A stretch of DNA of 64,000 bases, taken from positions 1,789,001-1,853,000 of the forward strand of contig NC_060236.1 of NCBI RefSeq assembly GCF_021155775.2, read 5' to 3'. A program made the position numbers and the translations under genes. A model generated the notes under the pieces. The model saw only the letters and a list, made by a program, of their open reading frames with translations, ran no database searches and had not been told where the DNA came from. The stretch is from Neodiprion pinetum (taxonomy: Eukaryota > Arthropoda > Insecta > Hymenoptera > Diprionidae). Of this stretch, positions 34,701-44,200 are shown piece after piece. Position 1 is the stretch's first letter, and each line of letters begins with the position of its first letter.

Positions 34701-36646
34701 TGAGAATTATGTCTATTGTAATAATGATAATTAACACGAAAACTAAACAACGAACAAAATGTGCTATAAAAGTTCTTCTACCAAAAAAAAATAGCACAAA
34801 AACAAAAAAAAATTATATTAATTTATTAACACCGCGAAAGTTAAATTATTTTTTTCGATTATGTTTATTTAACAATGCTTTGACCGCGTCAACTATATCT
34901 ATATATATATATATACATATTCTATATATATATATATATATATTTATATACGTATATACCCTAATTTATTCTGATAGTAAACGAATATATTCTCATAATT
35001 TTATGAATGATTATTTATTCATCCAATGCCTTATAACAAATTAATTTATTAGTTTCATAAAAAACATTCCCTTGCTTTTTTTTTTTTTTGTATTCTATAT
35101 TTTTCCTCGAATTTCTTTCCTCATGTGTATTCATTAATAACTTATGTATACTCGGGTCCAAGACGCGAACTTGTACTTAAATTATCAATTAAAATTACTA
35201 ATAATATATACACTATACCGTATAATTTAAAAAAAAGTAACTAACTCATCTGACATTTTTTTTTAAGTTTTTAAAAAATTTTCTTCTATTTCGATCATTA
35301 CGATTTATTCACGAAGTTAACGTATATTCTTGTTGTTTTATTATTGTTTAATTAAGTATTCAATATACATAATGTATAGTTTTGGATAGATTAAAAGTCC
35401 ATACATAGTAATCAAAGATTAGATATTATTATAAACTTGAAGTTGTTTTTTTTACGGTCTGTTCAAATAAATACAGACCGACACTCATGTTAGATTTTTT
35501 TTTTGCATCTTTTTTTTTTAGCTAACTTTTTATTTGATTTGTTTTCACCTTCGAGTTATTACCGTGTTCTTAGTTTTCCAAACCCCGTCTTCGAAGACCA
35601 AGACTTTAAGACAGGGTTGGATATACATATATATACGTATACGATTGTTCTTAAAAATTTTAATGCATTTTTTATTTATTATTTTTCGCAAACTTCAATC
35701 GCGTTGCATATTGATTGATTGGGTTGCCGCATGTCCGCACTAACCACAGTACAATTATTATTCCTCCCTCCTCCCTCACAGGCCTGGCCTAGCGTACCAA
35801 AGTACCTCATCCTTTCCCCCCTGCTGTCCTCTAAGACCTCGATAAGCAACCCAAAGATTATTTGGATAAAAGAGCGAACACAAATTTCCTGGGAATTGCC
35901 CGCCGCCATGTCCTCGCCCTCGATTTCATGTAAGAAGTAATACAGAGACCTAGTCACGCTTTGAGTCAAAGGTATTCGATGAAGCAAAAGAAAAGATATT
36001 CTTAAAAAGAGATGAATCAATCGAATTGATGATAATAATAATAATAATGATAATAATAATGATAATACTAATAATAATAAATAAGGAAGCAAGTGATTGA
36101 CTGAAGTCAAACTCAGAAACAGTAACGAGTATAAAATAAAACCCCTGCAGTCTCTTCGTAGCTACCTACGCATTGTTCTTTTCTTTTTTTTCTTTGTTTT
36201 ACTATTACTGTGTGTATTTCTTAACTACCGGCTGTAGCTAGTGTGTCTATCCTTTCCAGACATCCCACGACTTTACATCCGTACATCGGAGAACCAATGC
36301 GAAACGCGCTATCCTCTTCGAAGCTATTGACAGCTCGTGCAGTTTTAGCAGCCCCCTACTAGTGCGACCGTTTAAACGTGCCAAGGTAAGTCACCTCTAG
36401 AATTTATTCAACTATTCGTTTTTTTTTTGTTTTTTTTTCCTCATATTTTAAAATTCTTTCAAATTCTCCTTTAATCAGTATTTGCGTACATGTTATTTAA
36501 ATCTTATCAATTTACAGCTGGAAATTCAATGGACAACTGTGGCATGCGGTCAGACGCAAGATCAAATAGAAATGACCAAAGCAGCTCGTCGTTTTCTGAA
36601 TAACAATGGATCATTTGCTCTGCGCCCCCGTTCACTCAACTTTTGA
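3404..36646 (+). CDS. Myb: Myb transcription factor (R1R2R3 Myb, MYBL2/B-Myb-like), ten-exon gene model
   Basis: Coding exons joined by splice sites and reading frame: 3404-3498, 27285-27447, 28440-28604, 31482-31800, 32399-32732, 33163-33647, 33855-34165, 34252-34341, 36260-36385, 36518-36646 (2217 nt, 738 aa). Three Myb repeats lie at about aa 79-130 (R1), 135-182 (R2) and 187-235 (R3). R2 and R3 carry family hallmarks such as GRIGKQCRERWHNHLNP and GRTDNAIKNHWNSTMRRK, and the tryptophans are W82/106/125, W138/158/177 and W190/209/228. The C-terminal half has TPIKQLPFSPSQFLN (aa 472-486), TPTPFKDAW (about 527-535) and a last-exon segment (QDQIEMTKAARRFL) matching the B-Myb region that docks on LIN9-LIN52 of MuvB. 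By family this is a nuclear activator of G2/M genes in the DREAM/MMB complex. R1 has a four-residue insertion. All phases agree. The least certain parts are exon 1, far upstream, and the exon 8 to 9 join. Confidence 0.9.
7158..7906. mobile_element. Long foldback (inverted-repeat) element, ~750 bp
   Basis: The sequence from ACGTCTGA (7158) inward matches the reverse complement of the sequence ending TCAGACGT (7906). Paired blocks include ACCCAGAATTTTTTTCA with its mirror ACCCTGAATTTTTTTCA, TTTTTATTCGACTGGTCG with TTTTTATTCAACTGCTCG, and AAATATTTAGAGC with AAATATTTAAAGT. The arms are about 350-370 bp and diverged (perhaps 70-80% by eye), meeting near 7530. It is AT-rich and non-coding. Confidence 0.75.
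8730..9180. mobile_element. Transposon remnant starting CAGGGTGGCCAC
   Basis: Begins CAGGGTGGCCAC at 8730-8741, the inverse of the terminus at 385-396. It continues with GGGAATTATGAAAAACCTGG and GTCGTGGAATTATTATGAAA, and has GTCGGGGAATTTC near 9159. The right boundary is not clear. The terminus resembles those of insect hAT-like non-autonomous elements, but the superfamily is not established here. Confidence 0.4.
9475..9517. repeat. (TTTA)n microsatellite
   Basis: About ten perfect TTTA units. Confidence 0.95.
10511..10529. repeat. Poly-G tract
   Basis: Run of 19 G after a GGGGGA start, within a purine-rich stretch. Confidence 0.9.
14995..15253 (-). mobile_element. MITE-like element, copy B (truncated)
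   Basis: Reverse-complement copy of about 1467-1710. Shared blocks include AGAGCAAACTGATTTTGCGT, AGGATCGAAGATAG and GTTAGGCGTACATCGTATTT. It ends in AAATTTTTCCCAG, corresponding to the copy A left terminus. The portion equivalent to the right half of copy A is missing. It lies in Myb intron 1. Confidence 0.75.
16031..16076. repeat. (TC)n microsatellite
   Basis: About 23 perfect TC units. The read-through frame gives an Arg-Glu polymer that is not a gene. Confidence 0.95.
19616..20023. mobile_element. MITE with ~45-bp terminal inverted repeats (TACATACCGGGAGAATCT)
   Basis: The left end TACATACCGGGAGAATCT, then TTGAAACTTGAAAACGAACC and GCGCGTGCGC, is mirrored at the right end almost base for base (ending AGATTCTCCCGGTATGTA at 20023). 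Total about 408 bp, clearly richer in CpG than its surroundings. Flanking TA on both sides fits a Tc1/mariner-type TA target duplication. Frames of 95-168 aa cross it on both strands but reflect the GC-rich composition; no transposase motif is seen. Confidence 0.85.
20408..20430. repeat. Poly-G tract (23 nt)
   Basis: Uninterrupted G run. Confidence 0.9.
21948..21996. repeat. (AAAT)n microsatellite
   Basis: About 12 perfect AAAT units. Confidence 0.95.
22428..23077. mobile_element. Foldback element, 650 bp, two 307-bp arms and 36-bp loop
   Basis: Starts TAGGGTGGTCCTTATTCAGG and ends with the mirror (…CAAGGACCACCCTA). The left arm is 22428-22734, the loop 22735-22770 and the right arm 22771-23077; the arms are of equal length. 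The innermost ~40 bp of the stem (around CGTACGAGGCAATCTAGACG) is perfect, while the outer parts have diverged by roughly a fifth by eye. TA flanks both ends. There is no protein motif; the frames in the arms are mirror images of each other. Confidence 0.9.
25447..25547 (-). mobile_element. MITE-like element, copy C (internally deleted, ~100 bp)
   Basis: Starts CACTAAGAGAAATTTTTATT, then GGTTACCGCTCGGTC, and ACTATTTTCATTTTTT, the reverse complement of the right end of copy A (1800-1880). It closes with AAATTTTTCTCAGT, the other terminus. Both ends are kept and the middle is lost, a typical internal deletion derivative. Intron 1 of Myb. Confidence 0.65.
25754..25782. repeat. (GT)n microsatellite
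   Basis: About 14 GT units. Confidence 0.95.
26271..26316. repeat. (CTC)n microsatellite
   Basis: About 15 CTC units. It creates Pro, Ser, Leu and Gly polymers in shadow frames, none of them a gene. Confidence 0.95.
27285..27447 (+). CDS. Myb: Myb coding exon 2 (Ser/Gly-rich linker, start of R1)
   Basis: Acceptor TTTCAG before 27285 and donor GTGAGA after 27447. The exon encodes a Ser/Gly/Asn-rich acidic linker (SGDESEGEYGSSS), then HINKGRWTKEE, the first helix of Myb repeat R1 with its first tryptophan (W82). It ends in phase 0 within the WTKEED signature, which is completed by the next exon. Confidence 0.88.
27448..28439 (+). other. Myb intron 2
   Basis: 992 bp between exons 2 and 3. Its last third is the palindromic element at 28129-28391. 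The rest is unremarkable AT-rich DNA. Confidence 0.85.
28129..28391. mobile_element. Palindromic element in Myb intron 2, ~263 bp
   Basis: Inverted arms of about 100 bp. Left blocks TGTACA, ATTCCTCG, AAAGTTCCTTTGCG, TTCTCGAGTTACG and GGCCAATC pair with right blocks in reverse order: GATTGGCC, CGTAACTCGAGAA, CGCAAAGGAACTTT, CGAGGAAT and TGTACA. The loop region holds GTGACGTCAG. It ends 48 bp before the exon 3 start. It is probably a small MITE; a structured RNA element is an alternative reading. Confidence 0.75.
28440..28604 (+). CDS. Myb: Myb coding exon 3 (rest of R1, start of R2)
   Basis: Acceptor TCGCAG, donor GTATAG (weak but in frame and at the expected place). The exon encodes the remainder of R1, including RWDAVAAHFPDRSDVQCQQRW-type residues (W106, W125), the conserved linker NPELVKGPWTKE and W138 of R2. 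The gap between the first two R1 tryptophans is 24 residues instead of the usual 20, which indicates a four-residue insertion in the loop after helix 1. Confidence 0.93.
28605..31481 (+). other. Myb intron 3 with GC-rich patches and an assembly gap
   Basis: 2.9 kb. Three patches are much richer in GC than the rest of the intron: about 28660-28970, 29180-29420 and 29990-30320. They contain frames of 60-136 aa with no recognised domain and may be decayed transposon sequence. The gap at 30954-31053 and a TC run follow. Nothing here extends the Myb reading frame. Confidence 0.6.
30954..31053. other. Assembly gap (100 N)
   Basis: Exactly 100 N, the conventional size for a gap of unknown length. 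It is followed directly by a (TC)n run (31054-31072), so the gap probably marks an unresolved dinucleotide repeat. Confidence 0.99.
31482..31800 (+). CDS. Myb: Myb coding exon 4 (R2-R3 DNA-binding core)
   Basis: Acceptor TTTACAG. The exon encodes most of R2 and all of R3, the minimal DNA-binding unit, including the recognition-helix signatures GKQCRERWHNHL and RTDNAIKNHWNSTMRRK. The conserved redox-type cysteine is C173. The exon ends AGAG followed by GCAAGT, a GC donor. Reading on instead hits a stop at 31893-31895 after an unrelated tail. Using the GC donor joins an open frame of 110 codons in exon 5. Confidence 0.95.
31801..32398 (+). other. Myb intron 4, GC-AG type
   Basis: Begins GCAAGT after AGAG and ends CACTACAG. 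AG before GCAAGT is the textbook consensus of a GC-AG intron. The frames on both sides agree (phase 1). No nearby GT donor preserves the frame into exon 5. Confidence 0.85.
32399..32732 (+). CDS. Myb: Myb coding exon 5 (Gln/His-rich region)
   Basis: Acceptor CACTACAG, donor GTGAGT. In the frame set by the exon 4 GC donor it reads GRGRRKNSDNLGSAKKETVN, then a Ser/Thr-rich stretch, LDIDPLDWARAWEQQQQQ and a His/Gln-rich run. This low-complexity segment just after the DNA-binding domain occupies the place of the transactivation region in vertebrate Mybs. No motif here fixes the function. Confidence 0.88.
32733..33162 (+). other. Myb intron 5
   Basis: 430 bp, GTGAGT to CTCGCAG. It contains TA/CA-rich sequence and no other feature. 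Confidence 0.9.
33163..33647 (+). CDS. Myb: Myb coding exon 6 (C-terminal Myb motif)
   Basis: Acceptor CTCGCAG, donor GTGAGT. The exon begins with an acidic segment (KYFDLEILSDVASSRTSDIR), then an Ala/Ser/Thr-rich stretch, then TPIKQLPFSPSQFLN (aa 472-486), which is almost invariant in animal Myb C-terminal regions, and several Ser/Thr-Pro sites (ASTPKGSPGPLTTPQPS) that are plausible CDK targets. Confidence 0.93.
33855..34165 (+). CDS. Myb: Myb coding exon 7 (TPTPFK motif)
   Basis: Acceptor TTGCTTAG. The exon encodes MPRTPTPFKDAWAELVRRDG, matching the conserved TPTPFKNAL block of vertebrate Mybs, followed by a Lys/Arg-rich patch (GKRARK). I place the donor at GTGCGT after CCT (34166) because only this phase keeps exon 8 open. 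The unspliced frame stops at 34192. Confidence 0.88.
34252..34341 (+). CDS. Myb: Myb coding exon 8 (short Ser-rich exon)
   Basis: Acceptor TTTTGCAG. The exon encodes SKSLDTSVLFSPASMALDDS and FLATGPSPSK in phase 0. The donor used is AAG then GTAGAG at 34342, which joins in frame to exon 9. If this weak donor is skipped the frame runs on to a stop at 34474-34476 (see the alternative terminus entry). Confidence 0.75.
34252..34476 (+). CDS. Myb: Possible alternative Myb C-terminus (exon 8 read-through)
   Basis: Without splicing at 34342 the exon 8 frame continues for 44 codons into a (CAAAAC)n hexamer tract at about 34375-34410, encoding alternating Asn-Gln, and ends at TAG 34474-34476. Such a product would lack the last two coding exons and therefore the MuvB-binding tail. 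This is an inference from an open frame and a weak donor; no transcript evidence is available here. Confidence 0.3.
   Translation, partial: SKSLDTSVLFSPASMALDDSFLATGPSPSKVEQHCTSVHQLQNQNQNQNQNQNQNPTQSQQPALSWFYTRSLPL
34342..36259 (+). other. Myb intron 8
   Basis: 1.9 kb, AT-rich, with TA runs (34900-34945) and a GAT/AAT run (36030-36080). A possible cassette at 35780-35937 has a strong acceptor (CCCTCACAG) and an open phase-0 frame (AWPSVPKYLILSPLLSSKTS), but its donor is out of phase with exon 9, and if left unspliced it ends in a stop at 35938-35940. I do not include it in the gene model. Confidence 0.6.
36260..36385 (+). CDS. Myb: Myb coding exon 9
   Basis: Acceptor TTTCCAG, donor GTAAGT, length 126 nt, phase 0 on both sides. 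It encodes TSHDFTSVHRRTNAKRAILF, EAIDSSCSFSSP and LLVRPFKRAK. The basic end leads directly into the conserved last exon. The frame was set by the next exon and is fully open, which supports the call. Confidence 0.85.
36518..36646 (+). CDS. Myb: Myb last coding exon (MuvB-binding tail)
   Basis: Acceptor TTTACAG, stop TGA at 36644-36646. It encodes LEIQWTTVACGQTQDQIEMT and KAARRFL, which aligns with the WETVVYGKTEDQLIMTEQAR region near the C-terminus of human B-Myb, known to bind LIN9 and LIN52. Conservation of this tail identifies the locus as a Myb of the B-Myb/Drosophila Myb functional type. Confidence 0.9.
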   Translation: MEIQWTTVACGQTQDQIEMTKAARRFLNNNGSFALRPRSLNF

Positions 36647-38257
36647 TACAATTTTGCTGCAACTTGATTGAATTCTGTGTTATACTTACATATAGCTATC
36701 GGAATCGTAAAATATTTATACACAACAAGCAATGCATCAAATTGATAATTATATTAATCCTAATGATAGAAATAATGATAAAAGTAATGATAGTAATAAC
36801 AACATCAACAACAACATCAATAATAACAATAGTAATAGTAGTAGTAATAATCACAATAAAAATAATAGTAATAATAATAATAATAATATATTGTACGAAG
36901 CGAAAATTTAGTTAAGTCTTTTCATTAAATCCATATTAGTATAAGTATAACGGAGGAGAGGGCGCGTAGAGCAGATTACCGATATCCTTTTGTTTCTTTT
37001 TATTTTTTAAGTTTTTTTTTTTTTTTTCAATTTTTCATCATTTCCGATGGTTTGATTCAATGCCATAAATGTTGAACTGGTGACTTAAGTGATTATGAGA
37101 ATTTATCTTTTGTCATTTTTTTTCAAGTTGACAGTGGGTTCTTTATTACCTAGTGTATGTACAACATGGCTTGGAACACCTCGACGCTAGTTAGTTTCGT
37201 TTTATTTCTCAGACAATTCTCGGTATGTGAATATCGTTTTACATTATTCTCTATTCAGAGCCATAATAAACGATTACGTTTGCTTTTGCCATTGGAAATG
37301 TTTTTATGGTCGAATAATTCCTGAGAAATAAAATGAAACTAAGAAAAACGAGAAATAAATTCGTAACATCCCATTTCAGTATGCAAGCAATGCAATTGAT
37401 GATAAAAAATTGGAAAAGATTGGATCGAACGTGAGGGGTAAGTCGATATCTCACTGAAATGATATGAACTGAAAACCTACAAATTTATGAATTCAGTAAA
37501 ATATTTCCTTTCGTTCATTTCCAATACTTTTCGAAATGTTTGACCTATGAAACTCATGGCAAAATAAGATTTTTTTAACCCAACCGCTTTCGTTATCCCT
37601 GAATTTTCACTGGTATCGCGCAGGTTTTACTTTTGATCTCTGACAGCTGCATCGACTCCTCGCTCCACCAATAGTCATTTCTGGCATTAATCGCGTTTAT
37701 TAGTGATAAAATGTATAATAGATGTATGAAACCGAAGTCTTAGATTATTTGAATTTACGTTACAATAAATTGAGAATGAAATTTTCCTTAAGGGTGTAAA
37801 TATTGTTTCCCTAGGGAGTGAAAAGCTTTTGGTTGATTTACGTTAATTACACATATTGATATGTAATCTAACTCTGTAATGTCGAAAACTTTTGCGCATA
37901 CAGCCATATTAATTATTGTATAGTTTAATTATTGGTACAGAGGCCTAAAAAGAAAAATAACGGAAGAGTATTATTTATATAGGTATTTATAGTACTTGAG
38001 CAGCTCATTTTTGATTTGCAAAACATTGAGAAAAAAATTTATGATAGCATTTAGTCGTGACTAGAGCTTGAATATTATAAGATTTGTTGTAACGAGATTA
38101 ACAATAAATGATTAACCAGGCTATAATTCAGTCGTAGTTAACTGTACGACATTCCTCAGTAATCACAATGATGGAATTGTACCCAACAAAGTGATGCTAT
38201 CTTTTAGTGGAATATACTATAGATGAAGTATATATTTGTGGTACGTCTTCACACTCG
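36647..38257. other. Myb 3' flank (3' UTR and intergenic)
   Basis: AAT/GTA-type simple repeats (36750-36890) follow the Myb stop. Candidate AATAAA signals occur at 36855-36860 and 37327-37332. From about 37500 to the satellite edge there is plain AT-rich DNA with no gene. Confidence 0.6.
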
Positions 38258-41200
38258 AGGAACGAAATCGATTGGGCGCAGTCCCAATACGCTGCGATCA
38301 ACGCATCAAAAGTTTCAGCCAAAAAACGAAAACCTGTGTTTTCGACATTTCTCAGCAGGTGATCTTTTCGTCGGCATTTCTCTCCTGTTGGTCCCACGCT
38401 CTTTTCGCTGCGTTTTCCGAGTTCCTGGGGGTCCAATTAGTCAAAAAAGGGTCACACAAATCGAATCCGAGACCAAAAATTTTTTGGTCGAAAAAAAGGA
38501 AGGTTAACCCCTTTGTATTTTTGGCGAAAATTTTCGCGTTTTTGAAAAGTGCTGGAATCAATTCTTCCTGGCACTGTTCCGACGTAATTTTGCGAGAGAA
38601 ATCGATTAGGCGCAGTCGCAATACGCTGCTATCAACGCATCAAAAGTTACAGCCAAAAAACGAGATCCTGTGTTTTAGACATTTTTCAGCAGGTGCTTTT
38701 TCGCTCGCCATTTCTCTCCTGTCGGTCCTACGCTGTTTTCACTGCGTTTTCTGAGTTCCTGGGGGACCAATTGTTCGGAAAACGGTCATACAAATCAATC
38801 CTGAGACCAGAGCTTTTCTAGTAAAAAAAAAAGGAAGGTTAACCCCTTTGCATTTTTGGCAAAAATTTTCGCGATTTTGAAAAGTGCTGGAATCAATTCT
38901 TCCTGGCACTGTTCCGACGTGATTTTGCGAGAGAAATCGATTGGGCGCAGTCGCAATACGCTGCGATCAACGCATCAAATGTTACAGCCAAAAAACGAAA
39001 ACCTGTGTTTTTCACATTTTTCAGCAGGTGATCTTTTCGTCGGCATTTCTCTCCTGCTGGTCCCACGCTCTTTTCGCTGCGTTTTCCGAGTTCCTGGGGG
39101 TCCAATTAGTCAGAAAAGGGTCACACAAATCGAATCCGAGACCAAAAATTTTTTGGTCCAAAAAAAAGGAAGGTTAACCCCTTTGTATTTTTGGCGAAAA
39201 TTTTCGCGATTTTGAAAAGTGCTGGAATCAATTCTTCCTGGCACTGTTCCGACGTAATTTTGCGAGAGAAATCGATTGGGCGCAGTCGCAATACGCTGCG
39301 ATCAACGCGTCAAAAGTTACAGCCCAAGAACGAAAACCTGTGTTTTTCACATTTTTCAGCAGGTGATCTTTTTGTCGGCATTTCTCTCCTGTTGGTCCCA
39401 CGCTCTTTTCGATGCGTTTTCCGAGTTCCTGGGGGTCCAATTAGTCAGATAAGGGTCACACAAATCGAATCCGAGACCAAAAATTTTTCGGTCGAAAAAA
39501 AAGGAAGGTTAACCCCTTTGTATTTTTGGCGAAAATTTTCGCGATTTTGAAAAGTGCTGGAATCAATTCTTCCTGGCGCTGTTCCGCCGTGATTTTGCGA
39601 GAGAAATCGATTGGGCGCAGTCGCAATACGCTGCGATCAACGCATCAAAAGTTACAGCCCAAAAACGAAAACCTGTGTTTTTCACATTTTTCAGCAGGTG
39701 ATCTTTTCGTCGGCATTTCTCTCCTGTTGGTCCCACGCTCTTTTCGCTGCGTTTTCCGAGTTCCTGGGGGTCCAATTAGTCAGAAAAGGGTCACACAAAT
39801 CGAATCCGAGACCAAAAATTTTTTGGTCGAAAAAAAAGGAAGGTTAACCCCTTTGTATTTTTGGCGAAAATTTTCGCGATTTTGAAAAGTGCTGGAATCA
39901 ATTCTTCCTGGCACTGTTCCGACGTAATTTTGCGAGAGAAATCGATCGGGCGCAGTCGCAATACGCTGCGATCAACGCATCAAAAGTTACAGCCCAAAAA
40001 CGAAAACCTGTGTTTTTCTCATTTTTCAGCAGGTGATCTTTTCGTCGGCATTTCTCTCCTGTTGGTCCCACGCTCTTTTCGCTGCGTTTTCCGAGTTCCT
40101 GGAGGTCCAATTAGTCAGAAAAGGGTCACACAAATCGAATCCGAGACCAAAAATTTTTTGGTCGAAAAAAAAGGAAGGTTAACCCCTTTGTATTATGGCG
40201 AAAATTTTCGCGATTTTGAAAAGTGCTGGAATCAATTCTTCCTGGCACTGTTCCGACGTAATTTTGCGAGAGAAATCGATTGGGCGCAGTCGCAATACGC
40301 TGCGATCAACGCATCAAAAGTTACAGCCAAAAAACGAAAACCTGTGTTTTTCACATTCTTCAGCAGGTGATCTTTTCGTCGGCATTTCTCTCCTGTTGGT
40401 CCCACGCTCTTTTCGCTGCGTTTTCCGAGTTCCTGGGGGTCCAATTAGTCAGAAAAGGGTCACACAAATCGAATCCGAGACCAAAAATTTTTTGGTCGAA
40501 AAAAAAGGAAGGTTAACCCCTTTGTATTTTTGGCGAAAATTTTCGCGATTTTGAAAAGTGCTGGAATCAATTCTTCCTGGCACTGTTCCGACGTAATTTT
40601 GCGTGAGAAATCGATTGGGCGCAGTCGCAATACGCTGCGATCAACGCATCAAAAGTTACAGCCAAAAAACGAAAACCCGTGTTTTTCACATTCTTCAGCA
40701 GGTGATCTTTTCGTCGGCATTTCTCTCCTGTTGGTCCCACGCTCTTTTCGCTGCGTTTTCCGAGTTCCTGGGGGTCCAATTAGTCAGAAAAGGGTCACAC
40801 AAATCGAATCCGAGACCAAAAATTTTTTGGTCCAAAAAAAAGGAAGGTTAACCCCTTTGTGTTTTTGGCTGAAATTTTCGCGATTTTGAAAAGTGCTGGA
40901 ATCAATTCTTCCTGGCACTGTTCCGACGTAATTTTGCGAGAGAAATCGATCGGGCGCAGTCGCAATACGCTGCGATCAACGCATCAAAAGTTACAGCCCA
41001 AGAACGAAAACCTGTGTTTTTCACATTTTTCAGCAGGTGATCTTTTTGTCGGCATTTCTCTCCTGTTGGTCCCACGCTCTTTTCGCTGCGTTTTCCGAGT
41101 TCCTGGGGGTCCAATTAGTCAGAAAAGGGTCACACAAATCGAATCCGAGACCAAAAATTTTTTGGTCCAAAAAAAAGGAAGGTTAACCCCTTTGTATTTT

Positions 41201-44200
41201 TGTCGAAAATTTTCGCGATTTTGAAAAGTGCTGGAATCAATTCTTCCTGGCACTGTTCCGACGTAATTTTGCGTGAGAAATCGATTGGGCGCAGTCGCAA
41301 TACGCTGCGATCAACGCATCAAAAGTTACAGCCAAAAAACGAAAACCTGTGTTTTTCACATTCTTCAGCAGGTGATCTTTTCGTCGGCATTTCTCTCCTG
41401 TTGGTCCCACGCTCTTTTCGCTGCGTTTTCCGAGTTCCTGGGGGTCCAATTAGTCAGAAAAGGGTCACACAAATCGAATCCGAGACCAAAAATTTTTTGG
41501 TCCAAAAAAAAGGAAGGTTAACCCCTTTGTGTTTTTGGCTGAAATTTTCGCGATTTTGAAAAGTGCTGGAATCAATTCTTCCTGGCACTGTTCCGACGTA
41601 ATTTTGCGAGAGAAATCGATCGGGCGCAGTCGCAATACGCTGCGATCAACGCATCAAAAGTTACAGCCCAAGAACGAAAACCTGTGTTTTTCACATTTTT
41701 CAGCAGGTGATCTTTTTGTCGGCATTTCTCTCCTGTTGGTCCCACGCTCTTTTCGCTGCGTTTTCCGAGTTCCTGGGGGTCCAATTAGTCAGAAAAGGGT
41801 CACACAAATCGAATCCGAGACCAAAAATTTTTTGGTCGAAAAAAAAGGAAGGTTAACCCCTTTGTATTTTTGGCGAAAATTTTCGCGATTTTGAAAAGTG
41901 CTGGAATCAATTCTTCCTGGCACTGTTCCGACGTAATTTTGCGAGAGAAATCGATCGGGCGCAGTCGCAATACGCTGCGATCAACGCATCAAAAGTTACA
42001 GCCCAAAAACGAAAACCTGTGTTTTTCTCATTTTTCAGCAGGTGATCTTTTCGTCGGCATTTCTCTCCTGTTGGTCCCACGCTCTTTTCGCTGCGTTTTC
42101 CGAGTTCCTGGAGGTCCAATTAGTCAGAAAAGGGTCACACAAATCGAATCCGAGACCAAAAATTTTTTGGTCGAAAAAAAAGGAAGGTTAACCCCTTTGT
42201 ATTTTTGGCGAAAATTTTCGCGATTTTGAAAAGTGCTGGAATCAATTCTTCCTGGCACTGTTCCGACGTAATTTTGCGAGAGAAATCGATTGGGCGCAGT
42301 CGCAATACGCTGCGATCAACGCATCAAAAGTTACAGCCCAAGAACGAAAACCTGTGTTTTTCACATTTTTCAGCAGGTGATCTTTTTGTCGGCATTTCTC
42401 TCCTGTTGGTCCCACGCTCTTTTCGCTGCGTTTTCCGAGTTCCTGGGGGTCCAATTAGTCAGAAAAGGGTCACACAAATCGAATCCGAGACCAAAAATTT
42501 TTTGGTCGAAAAAAAAGGAAGGTTAACCCCTTTGTATTTTTGGCGAAAATTTTCGCGATTTTGAAAAGTGCTGGAATCAATTCTTCCTGGCACTGTTCCG
42601 ACGTAATTTTGCGAGAGAAATCGATTGGGCGCAGTCGCAATACGCTGCGATCAACGCATCGAAAGTTACAGCCAAAAAACGAAAACCTGTGTTTTTCACA
42701 TTTTTCAGCAAGTGATCTTTTTGTCGGCATTTCTCTCCTGTTGGTCCCACGCTCTTTTCGCTGCGTTTTCCGAGTTCCTGGGGGTCCAATTAGTCAGAAA
42801 AGGGTCACACAAATCGAATCCGAGACCAAAAATTTTTTGGTCCAAAAAAAAGGAAGGTTAACCCCTTTGTATTTTTGTCGAAAATTTTCGCGATTTTGAA
42901 AAGTGCTGGAATCAATTCTTCCTGGCACTGTTCCGACGTAATTTTGCGTGAGAAATCGATTGGGCGCAGTCGCAATACGCTGCGATCAACGCATCAAAAG
43001 TTACAGCCAAAAAACGAAAACCCGTGTTTTTCACATTCTTCAGCAGGTGATCTTTTCGTCGGCATTTCTCTCCTGTTGGTCCCACGCTCTTTTCGCTGCG
43101 TTTTCCGAGTTCCTGGGGGTCCAATTAGTCAGAAAAGGGTCACACAAATCGAATCCGAGACCAAAAATTTTTTGGTCGAAAAAAAAGGAAGGTTAACCCC
43201 TTTGTATTTTTGGCGAAAATTTTCGCGATTTTGAAAAGTGCTGGAATCAATTCTTCCTGGCACTGTTCCGACGTAATTTTGCGAGAGAAATCGATCGGGC
43301 GCAGTCGCAATACGCTGCGATCAACGCATCAAAAGTTACAGCCCAAAAACGAAAACCTGTGTTTTTCTCATTTTTCAGCAGGTGATCTTTTCGTCGGCAT
43401 TTCTCTCCTGTTGGTCCCACGCTCTTTTCGCTGCGTTTTCCGAGTTCCTGGAGGTCCAATTAGTCAGAAAAGGGTCACACAAATCGAATCCGAGACCAAA
43501 AATTTTTTGGTCGAAAAAAAAGGAAGGTTTACCCTTTGTATTTTTGGCGAAAATTTTCGCGATTTTGAAAAGTGCTGGAATCAATTCTTCCTGGCACTGT
43601 TCCGACGTAATTTTGCGAGAGAAATCGATCGGGCGCAGTCGCAATACGCTGCGATCAACGCATCAAAAGTTACAGCCCAAGAACGAAAACCTGTGTTTTT
43701 CACATTTTTCAGCAGGTGATCTTTTTGTCGGCATTTCTCTCCTGTTGGTCCCACGCTCTTTTCGCTGCGTTTTCCGAGTTCCTGGGGGTCCAATTAGTCA
43801 GAAAAGGGTCACACAAATCGAATCCGAGACCAAAAATTTTTTGGTCGAAAAAAAAGGAAGGTTAACCCCTTTGTATTTTTGGCGAAAATTTTCGCGATTT
43901 TGAAAAGTGCTGGAATCAATTCTTCCTGGCACTGTTCCGACGTAATTTTGCGAGAGAAATCGATCGGGCGCAGTCGCAATACGCTGCGATCAACGCATCA
44001 AAAGTTACAGCCCAAAAACGAAAACCTGTGTTTTTCTCATTTTTCAGCAGGTGATCTTTTCGTCGGCATTTCTCTCCTGTTGGTCCCACGCTCTTTTCGC
44101 TGCGTTTTCCGAGTTCCTGGAGGTCCAATTAGTCAGAAAAGGGTCACACAAATCGAATCCGAGACCAAAAATTTTTTGGTCGAAAAAAAAGGAAGGTTAA

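Noticed and set aside
35780..35940. Possible extra Myb exon with strong acceptor
   Set aside because: Its only evident donor is in the wrong phase for exon 9 and leads to a stop; I cannot confirm conservation, so it is left as a note within intron 8.
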